The notes under the pieces are model-generated. The model was not told the origin of the DNA. It ran no database searches and worked only from the letters and a program-made list of their open reading frames with translations. The position numbers and the translations under genes are program-made. A DNA stretch of 64,000 bases from Candidatus Formimonas warabiya (GTDB lineage Bacteria > Bacillota > Dehalobacteriia > Dehalobacteriales > Dehalobacteriaceae): assembly GCF_002777255.1 (NCBI RefSeq), contig NZ_CP017634.1, positions 4,228,903 to 4,292,902 on the forward strand, given 5' to 3'. Position 1 is the stretch's first letter; the number at the start of each line of letters is the position of its first letter. Shown one piece after another: positions 43,842 through 53,332 of this stretch.

Positions 43842-44390
43842 CTACATTCCCAGGAATTCTTTAAAGCTTTTAATATAGTTCTTAGAAACTTCAATTTCCA
43901 TATTGCTGTCATTGAACTTAAGGACCAGACGCCTGCCAAACCACGGGATGATCTCCTTCACATTGACGATGTTCACAATAAAGGATTTTCCCACCCGGAT
44001 AAAACTGTTTTGAGGAAGCCTTGATTCCAGTTCGTAGAGTTTTTCCTTTACTTTGTATTCTTCCTTACCGGTATTACAAAAAACGTAATTTCCCCTGCCT
44101 TCAAAAAAACAAATTTTCTTTAAAGAGAGTACTTCATATTTGTCTTCTTTTCTGCCGATAATGGTACTAATGTTTTCTTCATATATTCTGGACAGCTTGT
44201 CGAAAAGTTCAACAAGCTTTGCCATATTATGCAGATCAAATACGACAGCTATTTTGTCCTTGGGGATTTCATACCCGGATTCAACGATAGCCAGATCAGA
44301 GCTGTCATCGATCATAATATTCCGGGCAGATAGCAGTTCCGTGAGAATACCTTTTAAATTGTCTGAGCAAATAAGGCATGTTCGCATCAT
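43842..44390 (-). CDS. LytTR-type DNA-binding regulator
   Basis: A 182-residue protein. The C-terminal LytTR domain (about 85-182) shows the typical ICFFEGRGNYVFC, LYELESRLPQNSFIRVGKSF and VNIVNVKEI segments. The N-terminal 80 residues resemble no complete receiver domain and have no phospho-acceptor pocket, so this is probably not a classical response regulator. Together with DUF3021 it forms a LytTR regulatory system. Two 13-bp direct repeats lie just upstream. The ribosome site is weak. Confidence 0.88.
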   Translation of the reverse strand: MMRTCLICSDNLKGILTELLSARNIMIDDSSDLAIVESGYEIPKDKIAVVFDLHNMAKLVELFDKLSRIYEENISTIIGRKEDKYEVLSLKKICFFEGRGNYVFCNTGKEEYKVKEKLYELESRLPQNSFIRVGKSFIVNIVNVKEIIPWFGRRLVLKFNDSNMEIEVSKNYIKSFKEFLGM

Positions 44391-44424
44391 GACGCTCTCA
44401 CATACTTAATTTATATCTTCATTA

Positions 44425-44451
44425 TAGGGAATACCAGATAGGGAATACCAG
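44425..44451 (-). promoter_or_regulatory. Tandem 13-bp repeat upstream of the LytTR gene
   Basis: TAGGGAATACCAG occurs at 44425-44437 and again at 44439-44451. LytTR proteins bind short direct repeats, so this is a candidate autoregulatory site about 35-60 bp before the start codon. The period here (14 bp) is shorter than the roughly 21 bp of many known LytTR sites. Confidence 0.45.
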
Positions 44452-44512
44452 TTCATCAGTAAACAATACCCGATGGACCTATTTCTCAGCGAGGCAACTT
44501 TTCCGGAAAAGA

Positions 44513-45655
44513 TTACATGACTTTATTCAGGAAAGGGATCCTTCTGACGACAAAATGGGTAACAGCAAAGCATATGGGAATACCGATGATGCATAAAAGC
44601 AGCCATTTTGCCAGAGGGGGCAGCATGACCTCTTTGAGCAGCAAGGAGAGGTAAATGATGATTGGCGCATGAAAAACATAAACGGCAAATGAATTATCCG
44701 AAAGAATTTTAACTAGTCTATTCTGGCGGTTGAATTTCTCCCTGAAAAGGGTTAACAGCCCTACGGCCATGCCCACACTAATAAATGACTCCCACAATGC
44801 AAAGGCAGCACTCTGCCAGTTCATACCTCCCTTAAAGGCAAACAAGCCCTGGGGCACCCCGCTGCCAACCATGATGGCTGTCCATGGGATCATCCCTCCA
44901 AGTACGAGAACAATAAGTCCTTTTAATCCGAAAGGGTTTTGGATGCGGGAGAACCAGTTGTTTCGATAGGCGTATATTCCGGTAATAAAAAGAATGATAT
45001 ATTGTGAGAAATAGCACAGTTGCATGTTTAGAATGCTGGTATCTATGGGCTGTATCAGCCGGATACAGAAAGCGCCCGCAGAAATCAACAATCCAAGAAA
45101 GACGATATCGGATGGCCCTATTTCTCTTTGCCGTGTTTGTTGTCCAATCGTCCCCCTGATCAATCGAACAAGGGCATAAATACAGGAAAATATCAGGAGA
45201 GCAAATGCAAACCACAGTGGTCCCGATTCTCCTAAAAACTGAAAACTCCTCAAGTACCCCCAGTAATAAACCCCAAAGGAAGGTTTTGCTGGCGGCCAAT
45301 TGAATCCAAGAAGAAAATAAACGATAAACGGCTGTATCATAAGCATATAGATGAGTGTGGGGATGCCAAGTCTTACGAATCTGTCTTTGAGAAATCTTTT
45401 AACTCCTTTTCTGTCAAATGCACCCGGTGTAAAGAACCCTGCGATCAGAAAGAGAAGCCCCATAAAGTAGCCTTGGGTGTATGACATGGCGTAACCGAAG
45501 ACAATCGTGGAGAATATGTCGAGTTTGACACTCTCCTTATAATACCAGCTCCCAAACCCGCTGTACGTTACTGCGAAATGAATCATCACCACAAAAACAA
45601 TCATCAGCAGCCTCAGGTTGTCAATAAACAGATATCTTTCCATTTTCTTTTCCAT
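44513..45655 (-). CDS. Acyltransferase family 3 membrane protein
   Basis: A 380-residue protein with about ten transmembrane helices. RYLFIDNLRLLMIVFVVMIH at the N-terminus carries the family's conserved Arg and the proposed catalytic His. This family transfers acyl groups onto sugars of surface polymers or exported metabolites. AAGGAGGT lies seven bases before the ATG. It is downstream of no evident biosynthetic cluster, so its acceptor is unknown. Confidence 0.88.
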   Translation of the reverse strand: MEKKMERYLFIDNLRLLMIVFVVMIHFAVTYSGFGSWYYKESVKLDIFSTIVFGYAMSYTQGYFMGLLFLIAGFFTPGAFDRKGVKRFLKDRFVRLGIPTLIYMLMIQPFIVYFLLGFNWPPAKPSFGVYYWGYLRSFQFLGESGPLWFAFALLIFSCIYALVRLIRGTIGQQTRQREIGPSDIVFLGLLISAGAFCIRLIQPIDTSILNMQLCYFSQYIILFITGIYAYRNNWFSRIQNPFGLKGLIVLVLGGMIPWTAIMVGSGVPQGLFAFKGGMNWQSAAFALWESFISVGMAVGLLTLFREKFNRQNRLVKILSDNSFAVYVFHAPIIIYLSLLLKEVMLPPLAKWLLLCIIGIPICFAVTHFVVRRIPFLNKVM

Positions 45656-45830
45656 ACCGGGTACCTCCTTAATTGATTCAATTTACTTTATTCTAGCACC
45701 TGGGCCAAAGACTCGTATCGAACTTTATTTATACAGGACATAAAAGTTGGTAAGAGGGACAGATTCAAGGGTGAAAGTACCTCGAGTAAAAAAAGGCAGG
45801 GTGAATGGAGAACGATCAGGGGAACAAATC

Positions 45831-48749
45831 CTATTGATTGCGCTCTATTAACAGTTTAATGGTATCTTCCTCAGGAAGAGGCTTGCTGATCATATAGCCT
45901 TGAACAATATTGCACCGGTAGGTTTTCAGGATATGATACTGTTCCGGGGTTTCCACCCCTTCTGCGACAATTTCCAGGCCCATTTTTTGGGCGAGGATGA
46001 TAATGAGCTCGGTCAGATTGTTATTGCTGTTAAAGGATAAATCGCGGATAAAGGATTTATCGATCTTAATGGTAGAAACGGGCAGATCCTTCAGGTAATT
46101 TAATGAGGAGTAACCGGTGCCGAAATCATCAATGGCAAACCGGATTCCTTCGTTTTTTAGTTTTAAGATATTCTGAACACATAAGTCATAAGACTCCATC
46201 AGCCTGCTCTCCGTAATCTCAAGATGAATGCTTTTGGGGGAGATATTTGCTTCCTGAATGGCATCCATGACTGCGGCGGCAAAGTCTTCGTTCATAATCT
46301 GCAGCACAGACACGTTTACCGAGACGCTCAGGTCTTGATAACCCAGATCGGCAAGCTTTCCGGCAAATTGGCAGGCGGTTTTGATGATCCAATTGCCCAA
46401 GGGGATAATCAACCGGGTATCTTCAATATGTTTGATGAATTTATCCGGCAGTACCAGTCCCAAATCAGGGGTACTCCATCTCAACAACGCTTCGAAACCG
46501 ATGATTTTTTCAGACATGACATCATACAGGGGCTGGTAGTGCAATCTGAATTCCTGATTGATTAAGCCCAGTCTTAATTTATTTTCCAGTTCGGATTTTT
46601 CCCAGATCATTTCATTCATTTTTTGATGGAAAAATTCACTCCTGTTCCGGCCTTCTTCCTTTCCCCGGAACATGGCCGTATCGGCATTTTTCAACAATTC
46701 ATCAAGAGAGGCGGCATCATCGGGATAGATGGAAATACCGATACTGACATTGAGATAAAAGATATCCTCTTTGATGCGAATCGGCTCATTGATGATTTTA
46801 TGCACCCTGTTGGCGACCGGGCGCAGGTCTTCTTTGCCGCCGATGTCTTTGATGATGAGAATAAATTCGTCCCCGCCAAACCGGGCGGCGGATATTTTCT
46901 TCCCCATCAGGGTTTGAATCCTTTGGGCCACAGCGATTAATACCGCATCTCCTGTGGCGTGTCCATAGGTATCGTTAATAATCTTGAAATGGTCCAAATC
47001 CATGAAAAAGACGGCAAATTTCTTATTCTTTCCTAAATTGCTGATCAGGCAATTCACTTCATCACTAAAATAGGCCCGGTTGGGCAGACCGGTCAATACA
47101 TCATAATAAGCAAGATTTCGGATCTTGTCTTCATCAAGCTTTCTTTGGGAAATATCGGCATGGGCGCCTGCCAGCCGATAGGGCTTGCCATTCTTGTCTC
47201 TCAGCAGCTTGGCTCTTTGGGCAATCCATAAGTAGCCGCCGTCTCTTCCCCTGATCCGGTATTCGTAATTCATGGTATCGGTTTTTCCCGCCAGGACATC
47301 CCGGTACAGTTGCCTCAACCCCTCCCGGTCATCGGTATGAATCAGATTAAACCATTTGTCCGACCTCTCGATACCCGGGACATCCAACCTGCTGCCAAAG
47401 ATTTCTTTCCACCGCTCGGAAAAGACCCTGATATTCGTCGTTAAATCCAGGTCCCATAAACCTTCATTGGTCGCTTCAAAAATCAACCGGTATTTTTCCT
47501 CACTTAATTCAATTTTCTTCCTGCTTTCCGTCAGTTCGGCATTTTGGGCATGCAGGCTGGTCACCAGTTCATCCAGGCTGTCGGACAATTTGATCATAGA
47601 ATTGCCCAGGATGCCGAATTCATTGGTGGCGCTGATCACGGGATCGAGAATATGATCCCGGCTGAAGTCGCCCCCGATAATTTTGTTTACTTTCTGGAGC
47701 AGTTTACTCAGGGGTTGATCAATTTTCTTTTTGATCACGAAAAGAACAAAAAGGGGAATCGCCACAACGGAAAGCACAAACAGAATGATGTAGTACTGCA
47801 GCGAATTGTAAAAAGAACTATATAATTCCTTTTGGGGATAGATCAGGACCAGCTTTAATCCGGTATCCCCGATATTGGCAAAAGAAGCGATTTCCCGGTT
47901 CCCGTCCAGTTCCAGCAAACCGCTGTCCTTGGCATGGATCACTGTATCCAGCAGTGTCCGGTATTCTCTATTCTTCACTTCATTAATATGAAAAATCTTA
48001 CTGGTGTCAGCATTTTCCCCGGCACCGGCTGCTGTTTGGTCAGACCGGCCGGTGGAGGGCAGGGCGCCGATAATATCGCCGTTGTCGGTGAGCACAAAGG
48101 CATATCCCTGATAGCCGACTCTGATTTTATTCACATAATGGGCTACTTCACGCAGGGAAATATCCGCCGAGGCCGCACCGATAATTTTTTGGTTTTTCAT
48201 GATGGGCGCGGTGCCGGTCAAAAAATAGGTATTCATGATTTGATCATAGAACAGATTGCTAAAATAGATACTGCAATGCTTGGCGCCAAATACAACCCGG
48301 TACCAGTCCCAGCCCAAATAATCATAATCGGCAGTGCTGTATGCCCAGGTAAAGATGTTTTTATTGTTAGTGTCCCGGTACATGTACGGACCGTAATATT
48401 TTTTCTCCTTACTGTACTGATAAGGCTCAAACCATACGCCCATGCCGAACAAAAGGGGATCATGACTCAGCTTTTTACTTATTTTCTCAAATATCACTTT
48501 TTCATCATAGACCGGCATGGTTTCAATCATATCGGCCACACTGACGGCAGTTTTACCGGCGCTGATCAGTTTGTAGTCCAGGATGGAGGCTTCTGCGGCG
48601 GTTTGAACATGGAGCAGGTTTTTGATGCTTTTTTTATTGCTTTGCACGTAAATGCTGCTGGTAATTAAAAAAATGCAGCTGGATGCTAGGATGGTGATAA
48701 TTACGACAAACATAGAAAGAAAGAACCGCAAGCTTTTCGTTTTTTTCAT
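45831..48749 (-). CDS. Membrane-bound dCache-HAMP-PAS-GGDEF-EAL cyclic-di-GMP enzyme
   Basis: A 972-residue signalling protein. TM1 (about 8-30), an extracytoplasmic dCache-type domain (about 35-305) and TM2 (about 312-335) are followed by HAMP (to about 390). A PAS domain comes next (about 420-540, EATNEGLWDLDLTTNIRVF). The GGDEF domain keeps its active-site motif in RFGGDEFILI, and the EAL domain has EALLRW, the later ITESRLM and DDFGTGYSS. Both catalytic motifs are intact, so it can in principle make and degrade c-di-GMP. The ATG at 48749 follows GAGGTG. A longer frame to 48815 lacks a good site. Confidence 0.92.
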   Translation of the reverse strand: MKKTKSLRFFLSMFVVIITILASSCIFLITSSIYVQSNKKSIKNLLHVQTAAEASILDYKLISAGKTAVSVADMIETMPVYDEKVIFEKISKKLSHDPLLFGMGVWFEPYQYSKEKKYYGPYMYRDTNNKNIFTWAYSTADYDYLGWDWYRVVFGAKHCSIYFSNLFYDQIMNTYFLTGTAPIMKNQKIIGAASADISLREVAHYVNKIRVGYQGYAFVLTDNGDIIGALPSTGRSDQTAAGAGENADTSKIFHINEVKNREYRTLLDTVIHAKDSGLLELDGNREIASFANIGDTGLKLVLIYPQKELYSSFYNSLQYYIILFVLSVVAIPLFVLFVIKKKIDQPLSKLLQKVNKIIGGDFSRDHILDPVISATNEFGILGNSMIKLSDSLDELVTSLHAQNAELTESRKKIELSEEKYRLIFEATNEGLWDLDLTTNIRVFSERWKEIFGSRLDVPGIERSDKWFNLIHTDDREGLRQLYRDVLAGKTDTMNYEYRIRGRDGGYLWIAQRAKLLRDKNGKPYRLAGAHADISQRKLDEDKIRNLAYYDVLTGLPNRAYFSDEVNCLISNLGKNKKFAVFFMDLDHFKIINDTYGHATGDAVLIAVAQRIQTLMGKKISAARFGGDEFILIIKDIGGKEDLRPVANRVHKIINEPIRIKEDIFYLNVSIGISIYPDDAASLDELLKNADTAMFRGKEEGRNRSEFFHQKMNEMIWEKSELENKLRLGLINQEFRLHYQPLYDVMSEKIIGFEALLRWSTPDLGLVLPDKFIKHIEDTRLIIPLGNWIIKTACQFAGKLADLGYQDLSVSVNVSVLQIMNEDFAAAVMDAIQEANISPKSIHLEITESRLMESYDLCVQNILKLKNEGIRFAIDDFGTGYSSLNYLKDLPVSTIKIDKSFIRDLSFNSNNNLTELIIILAQKMGLEIVAEGVETPEQYHILKTYRCNIVQGYMISKPLPEEDTIKLLIERNQ

Positions 48750-48893
48750 GCATACACCTCGCTGCCGGACAAATGGTAAGTTTGGTACCGGGATCAGTGA
48801 TAATTCATTGGACATTTTTCGACATTTGCCGTAATTTTCCTTCTTCGGGCCGGAATAATCAACGCATGAAGCATGTATTCAGTTTGAAGATAA

Positions 48894-48927
48894 AGAAACG
48901 GGACAGACAAATTTCCGTCCCGTTTCT
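48894..48927. terminator. Hairpin terminator after the Ldh2-family gene
   Basis: AGAAACGGGAC (48894-48904) is perfectly complementary to GTCCCGTTTCT (48917-48927). On the minus strand it follows the dehydrogenase gene and precedes the c-di-GMP gene. Confidence 0.75.
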
Positions 48928-48994
48928 GACATCTTTGATTTTCCCCAATCCCGTCCACCCGGCCGGTTCCTGGGGAAGCCCAGAGCATGTTAGA

Positions 48995-50104
48995 TTAGAA
49001 GGGAAAGTCATAGCCCGTGAGGTTGAGTTCCTTGATGATATCCTTAATATTTTTCTGCAGGGGCAGATTCACCGGAACCCCTTTGTCCTTTCTTTCCAAC
49101 CAGGCCAGGTGCTCCTTTTCGCCGGCGGTGTAAATTCTTTCGCTGCCGGGCACCTTTTTGGAATTTCTCAGTTCCCGCAGGATATCGCCGGTTGTTTTCT
49201 TGAAGCTTTCCAGCTCGGTAAATTCGCTGATGTTGATGGCGATAAAAAAGTGTCCCAGACAGTAGGGCTGGGGTTTTCCTTCCGGACTAAAGCCCAGCAG
49301 GCCTTTTAAGAAGGAGCCTCCCTGCAGGGCAGCACACAATATTTCCACCACCGTGGCATAGCCGTAACCCTTGTAACCCCCGTTCTCTTCGCCGATGCCG
49401 CCCAGGGGCGTGAGGGCGGCGGTTCCTTTGACCAGGTCAATCAGCACCTGATGGGAATCCGTCTTTGCCTGCCCGTCTTCGCCAATCACCCATCCTTCCG
49501 GGAGATCTTTGCCCAGCCTTTCATAGACTTCGATCTTGCCCCGCTGGGTGATGGAAGTGGCGCAGTCCAGGATAAAAGGAAATTCTTCGTCCGTAGGCAT
49601 GCCGAAGGTGAGGGGGTTGGTGCCCAGCATGTTTTCCACCCCAAAGGTGGGGGCAATAGAGGGCCGGGCATTCGTACCGGTAATGCCGATCATGCCTGCG
49701 TCGATGGCCATCGAGGCATAATAGCCGGCAATTCCGTAGTGGGTGGAGTTCCGCACGGCTACCATGCCCATGCCGTGGGCCTTCGCTTTATCGATGGCCA
49801 ACTGCATGGCCTTTTTGCCAATCACATGTCCCATACCGTCATGACCGTCCACCACAGCGGTGGTAAGGCCTTCCCTGACCATCTCAAAATGGGTAACGGG
49901 ATTTTGGATTCCTTGTTTGATGCGGTCATAATAGATCGGTTTCAGCCTGCCGATACCGTGTGAGTCAATGCCTCTTTTATCTGAAGTGATCAACAAGTCT
50001 GCGCAGATACGAGCGTCCTCTTCCGGAACACCTATGCCCATGAACACGTCAACCATGAATTTTTCCATGATGTCAAAATCGATCCAGTAAATGTTATTTT
50101 CCAT
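48995..50104 (-). CDS. Malate/L-lactate dehydrogenase family oxidoreductase (Ldh2 fold)
   Basis: A 369-residue NAD(P)-dependent 2-hydroxyacid dehydrogenase of the type II malate/lactate family, unrelated to classical LDH. Motifs include the catalytic His in DSHGIGRL, VRNSTHYGIAGYYASMA with the second conserved His, GTNPLTFGMPT, and the nucleotide-binding loop GGYKGYGYATVVEIL. AAGGAGA precedes the ATG. The preferred substrate (malate, lactate, ureidoglycolate, sulfolactate or delta-1-piperideine-carboxylate) is not deducible. It is monocistronic. Confidence 0.9.
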   Translation of the reverse strand: MENNIYWIDFDIMEKFMVDVFMGIGVPEEDARICADLLITSDKRGIDSHGIGRLKPIYYDRIKQGIQNPVTHFEMVREGLTTAVVDGHDGMGHVIGKKAMQLAIDKAKAHGMGMVAVRNSTHYGIAGYYASMAIDAGMIGITGTNARPSIAPTFGVENMLGTNPLTFGMPTDEEFPFILDCATSITQRGKIEVYERLGKDLPEGWVIGEDGQAKTDSHQVLIDLVKGTAALTPLGGIGEENGGYKGYGYATVVEILCAALQGGSFLKGLLGFSPEGKPQPYCLGHFFIAINISEFTELESFKKTTGDILRELRNSKKVPGSERIYTAGEKEHLAWLERKDKGVPVNLPLQKNIKDIIKELNLTGYDFPF

Positions 50105-50201
50105 CTACATGTCTCCTTTTTTAAAAAATATTACATTAATAATACAGATAAGTGCCCCAACAATCAATAGGAATGAACGAGCCTGCCGGTACTCTTTTCT
50201 C

Positions 50202-52337
50202 TTAATCGAAATCAAAACCAATGGTGCGGTCTTTTTTCACCACTAGGGCAGCGGAAAATGATTTGCCGGTCTTCGATTGAAAACCGGTCATTTTTTCTGT
50301 TTTTCCCTCCGTAATCAGCTTTCGCACGGCTTCTTCCGGGATATTTTTTCCAGCCATGGTTTTCCACACCGTAAATTTGCACCCGTTTTTCCAATTGGAA
50401 CAGCCGTAGGCTTTTGCCGTCGCCACCACGCTGTGGCCGCAAAAGGGACACTTGCCCAGGGATTTTGTTGTTTTGTCTTTGCCCGGCCCTTTTGAATTGT
50501 TCGTGACCCGGACGGAGGTGCCCTTTAAGGTTTCCACCATGGCATGAATGTACCGGTGCAGTTCTGTCATGAAAGCATTTTCCGTCAGGTTTCCCGCCTC
50601 AATTTCTGCCAGCTTTCTTTCCCATTCCGCCGTAAGCAGGGGGCTTTTCACGGTTTCATCACAGATGGCGGCAATGGCATCCCTGCCAAACTGGGTCGCC
50701 GCCAGGTTCTTGATTTTTCCTTTCCCCATCCGTTTCACCATTTTGATGTGAATCAGTTTTTCGATGATAGCCGCCCGGGTGGCTTCCGTGCCCAGCTCTA
50801 ATGTTTTGAGCTGTTTTTTGAGTTCATCCTCCAGTTCCCCGGCCACATTTTGCATCGCTTTGATGATGGTGCCGTCGTCATAAAGGGGTTTTGGCTTCGT
50901 CTGCTTTTCTTCGGCTTTGACCCCGGTAACGGGGCGGATCTCTCCTTCGTGCACAGGTGGGAGGGTACCCTGCTTTTCTTCCTCCTCGTCATCCGTTTTT
51001 CCTGTCCCGTAGACTACCTTCCAGCCCGGACGGATCATCTCTCTCCCGGTGGTGCGAAAGATACATTCCTTTGCTTCTATCACCTGAGTAAGGATGGTTG
51101 TCTTATTGTATTCGGCCCAGGGTAAAAAAACCGCCAGGAAGCGCTTCACCACCAGCAAAAACAAGGCCTTTTCCTCAGCCGACAGACGGTCCCACTTGGC
51201 GGGTACTGCCGTAGGCAGCAGGCAGTGGTGATCCGTCACCTTGGTGCTGTCCACATAATTTTTGCTTAATTTGGGCAGAGGCTTTGCCAGGATCTCCCGG
51301 GCCACCTCGCTTACCCCGTCAATATGGTTCACGGCCCGGACCAGGGCAGGCAGCTCGTCCACCATGGCTTCATCGATATGGCGGGAATTGGTCCTGGGGT
51401 AAGAAAGGCATTTATGGGATTCATAGAGCTTCTGGGCAATATCTAAGGTTTTTTGAGCCGTAAAACCTAAGGCCTTTGCCGCCGCCACCTGTAAGTCACC
51501 CAGGTTGAACAGCTTGGGCGGGGCCTCTTTTTGGCGCTCTTTCTTTACTTTGATAATCTTTCCCTGCCGGTTCTCGATCTTCCCCACCATTCCCTGGGCT
51601 TCCTCCATGCTTTTGGTGCTATAAAAGGTATCCCCATCCGGTATCAAAAGGGTTCCCTGATAAACGTGGCCGAATTCCGCCACAATCTGGTAGTAGGTTT
51701 CCGGGACAAAGTTTTCATTTTCCCGGGTTCTGTCCACGATCAGTTTCAGGGTAGGTGTCATCACCCGTCCCACATTAATCGTGGGCCCTGCGGCCAGGCT
51801 GACTGCCGGGGAGGCATTCATGCCCACATACCAGTCGGCATAGCTCCGGAGCCTGGCCGCCGTACTTAAGCCCTGATAGGCGCTGACGTCCTGCAGATTC
51901 GCCCAGGCTTTTTTGATGCTTTCTTCCGTAAAAGCCGAGAGCCAGAGACGTTGCACGGGAAGCCTGCTCCCGGCGTGCTGGTAAATTAAGTCAAAGATAT
52001 ATTGGCCTTCCCGCCCGGCGTCCGTGGCGCACACCACGGATGTAAAGCGGCGGTGATCCCGGAGTAATTTTTTCAGGCTGTTGAATTCTTTGGCGCAGCC
52101 TTCCCGAATGCATACAGGAATAAGGGCGGGAAGTAAAGGCAAATGTGTATAGGACCAGCGCTTATATTTCTCATCTATTTGGGCGGGTGTCTTTAAGCCG
52201 CATAGGTGACCCCGGGCATGGGCAAAAACAATGCCGTTGCCTTCCAGAAAACCCTCCTGGTTTTTTTGGGCGCCAGGGGCAATCACCTTTGCCAGTTCCC
52301 GGGCCACACTGGGCTTCTCCGCAATACAAAGTATCAT
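50202..52337 (-). CDS. topB: DNA topoisomerase III
   Basis: A 711-residue type IA topoisomerase. The Toprim domain starts MILCIAEKPSVARELAKVI and has TDAGREGQYI, with Gln where most have Glu. The active-site Tyr313 lies in LSYPRTNSRH. A C-terminal zinc-finger-like module (CPFCGH and CSNWKNGC) is typical of Firmicute TopB. It decatenates DNA and resolves recombination intermediates. AAGGAGA precedes the ATG. It is a chromosomal-type copy without conjugative neighbours. Confidence 0.94.
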   Translation of the reverse strand: MILCIAEKPSVARELAKVIAPGAQKNQEGFLEGNGIVFAHARGHLCGLKTPAQIDEKYKRWSYTHLPLLPALIPVCIREGCAKEFNSLKKLLRDHRRFTSVVCATDAGREGQYIFDLIYQHAGSRLPVQRLWLSAFTEESIKKAWANLQDVSAYQGLSTAARLRSYADWYVGMNASPAVSLAAGPTINVGRVMTPTLKLIVDRTRENENFVPETYYQIVAEFGHVYQGTLLIPDGDTFYSTKSMEEAQGMVGKIENRQGKIIKVKKERQKEAPPKLFNLGDLQVAAAKALGFTAQKTLDIAQKLYESHKCLSYPRTNSRHIDEAMVDELPALVRAVNHIDGVSEVAREILAKPLPKLSKNYVDSTKVTDHHCLLPTAVPAKWDRLSAEEKALFLLVVKRFLAVFLPWAEYNKTTILTQVIEAKECIFRTTGREMIRPGWKVVYGTGKTDDEEEEKQGTLPPVHEGEIRPVTGVKAEEKQTKPKPLYDDGTIIKAMQNVAGELEDELKKQLKTLELGTEATRAAIIEKLIHIKMVKRMGKGKIKNLAATQFGRDAIAAICDETVKSPLLTAEWERKLAEIEAGNLTENAFMTELHRYIHAMVETLKGTSVRVTNNSKGPGKDKTTKSLGKCPFCGHSVVATAKAYGCSNWKNGCKFTVWKTMAGKNIPEEAVRKLITEGKTEKMTGFQSKTGKSFSAALVVKKDRTIGFDFD

Positions 52338-52562
52338 GGCGTTTCTCCTTTGCCTTTCCGGTTTTCCTGAAATATTTTCTGCATCTTATCTAATTAACAT
52401 TATAGCGGATGGATGGGCATCCATAAATATCCGGATCATGGGACCTGATGAATGAATGGCTCCGGTTTTCCAAAAACCTGCGAAAAAAGAAGGAAATTAC
52501 CGGAAGTTGTAGAAATAGGGAATAATTGACACGGCGCCGAACCGGCCCGATGGGAGGTGTTC

Positions 52563-53117
52563 ATGGTGGGTATGGAAAAAGAAAAACTGGTGCGGGCAAA
52601 AGAAATTATCCAAAAAGTGGCCCAGGGCGTGAATCCTTTTAACGGAGAACCCATTGAAGAAAGGAGCTTTCTGCAGGAACCGCGCATGATCCGGTGTTTA
52701 TTCTTTATCCAGGAAGTGTTGGATCAAGCCATGGAAGGACAAATTAGAATCACCGACAAAAAACCGGGAGCATTTATCATCTCTCAGGAAGAGAAAAGCA
52801 AAATTGAGCTGCCTCCCGGAAAAATCGGCATCAATGAATTTGCCAAAGCTGTGAATAAAGTAATCGATGCGAACAGGAGCAAAAGGATTACCGGAACCGA
52901 AATCAATAAGCAGTTGAAGAAGATGGGCATTCTGGGAGAGGAAAAATTGGAAAATGGTAATACCCGCACCGTCACCAATGATCAATCCCATGAATACGGC
53001 ATGGAAACAGAAAAACGCAATTATAACGGTAACGAATATGAGATGGTGGTGTTCAATGACCGGGGGAAGAGATTTCTCCTGGAAAACCTGGAAAAAATCA
53101 TGGGATTACTGCCTTAG
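52563..53117 (+). CDS. Hypothetical protein divergent from topB
   Basis: A 184-residue soluble, charged protein. I do not recognise the family with certainty. It opens with a helical region (MEKEKLVRAKEIIQKVAQGV, then NPFNGEPI); the C-terminal half contains INEFAKAVNKVIDANRSKRI and NEYEMVVFNDRGKRFLLENL, which looks like a small alpha/beta domain. The start is uncertain among ATG 52563, GTG 52566 and ATG 52572, all behind GGGAGG at 52552-52557. It is followed after 10 bp by another small gene, so the two may share a transcript. Confidence 0.65.
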   Translation: MVGMEKEKLVRAKEIIQKVAQGVNPFNGEPIEERSFLQEPRMIRCLFFIQEVLDQAMEGQIRITDKKPGAFIISQEEKSKIELPPGKIGINEFAKAVNKVIDANRSKRITGTEINKQLKKMGILGEEKLENGNTRTVTNDQSHEYGMETEKRNYNGNEYEMVVFNDRGKRFLLENLEKIMGLLP

Positions 53118-53127
53118 GAGTTCACTG

Positions 53128-53313
53128 ATGAAGTGCGCAGAAAACGATAAAACTTGCACCGGACCGGCCGATGAGAAGAAAGAAGGAGGTGGCGGGGTCA
53201 AAAAAATGCTGGCTTTTCCCGGCCATATTGCCTATGATGGTGCTAGGATCCCCATGGATCTGACGGTAACCCTGCCGGAAACAGCCCATATCCATGAAAT
53301 AAGCAAGGGATAG
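53128..53313 (+). CDS. Small hypothetical protein, 61 residues
   Basis: It starts MKCAENDKTCTGPADEKKEG and then runs through a Gly stretch into KKMLAFPGHIAYDGARIPMD. AGGAG (53116-53120) lies seven bases before the ATG. It stands 10 bp after the preceding hypothetical gene and 19 bp before the EamA transporter, in a tight same-strand run. That spacing is the main reason to believe it is real. No domain is recognised. Confidence 0.5.
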   Translation: MKCAENDKTCTGPADEKKEGGGGVKKMLAFPGHIAYDGARIPMDLTVTLPETAHIHEISKG

Positions 53314-53332
53314 CTGGTAAGGAGAGGTAAAT

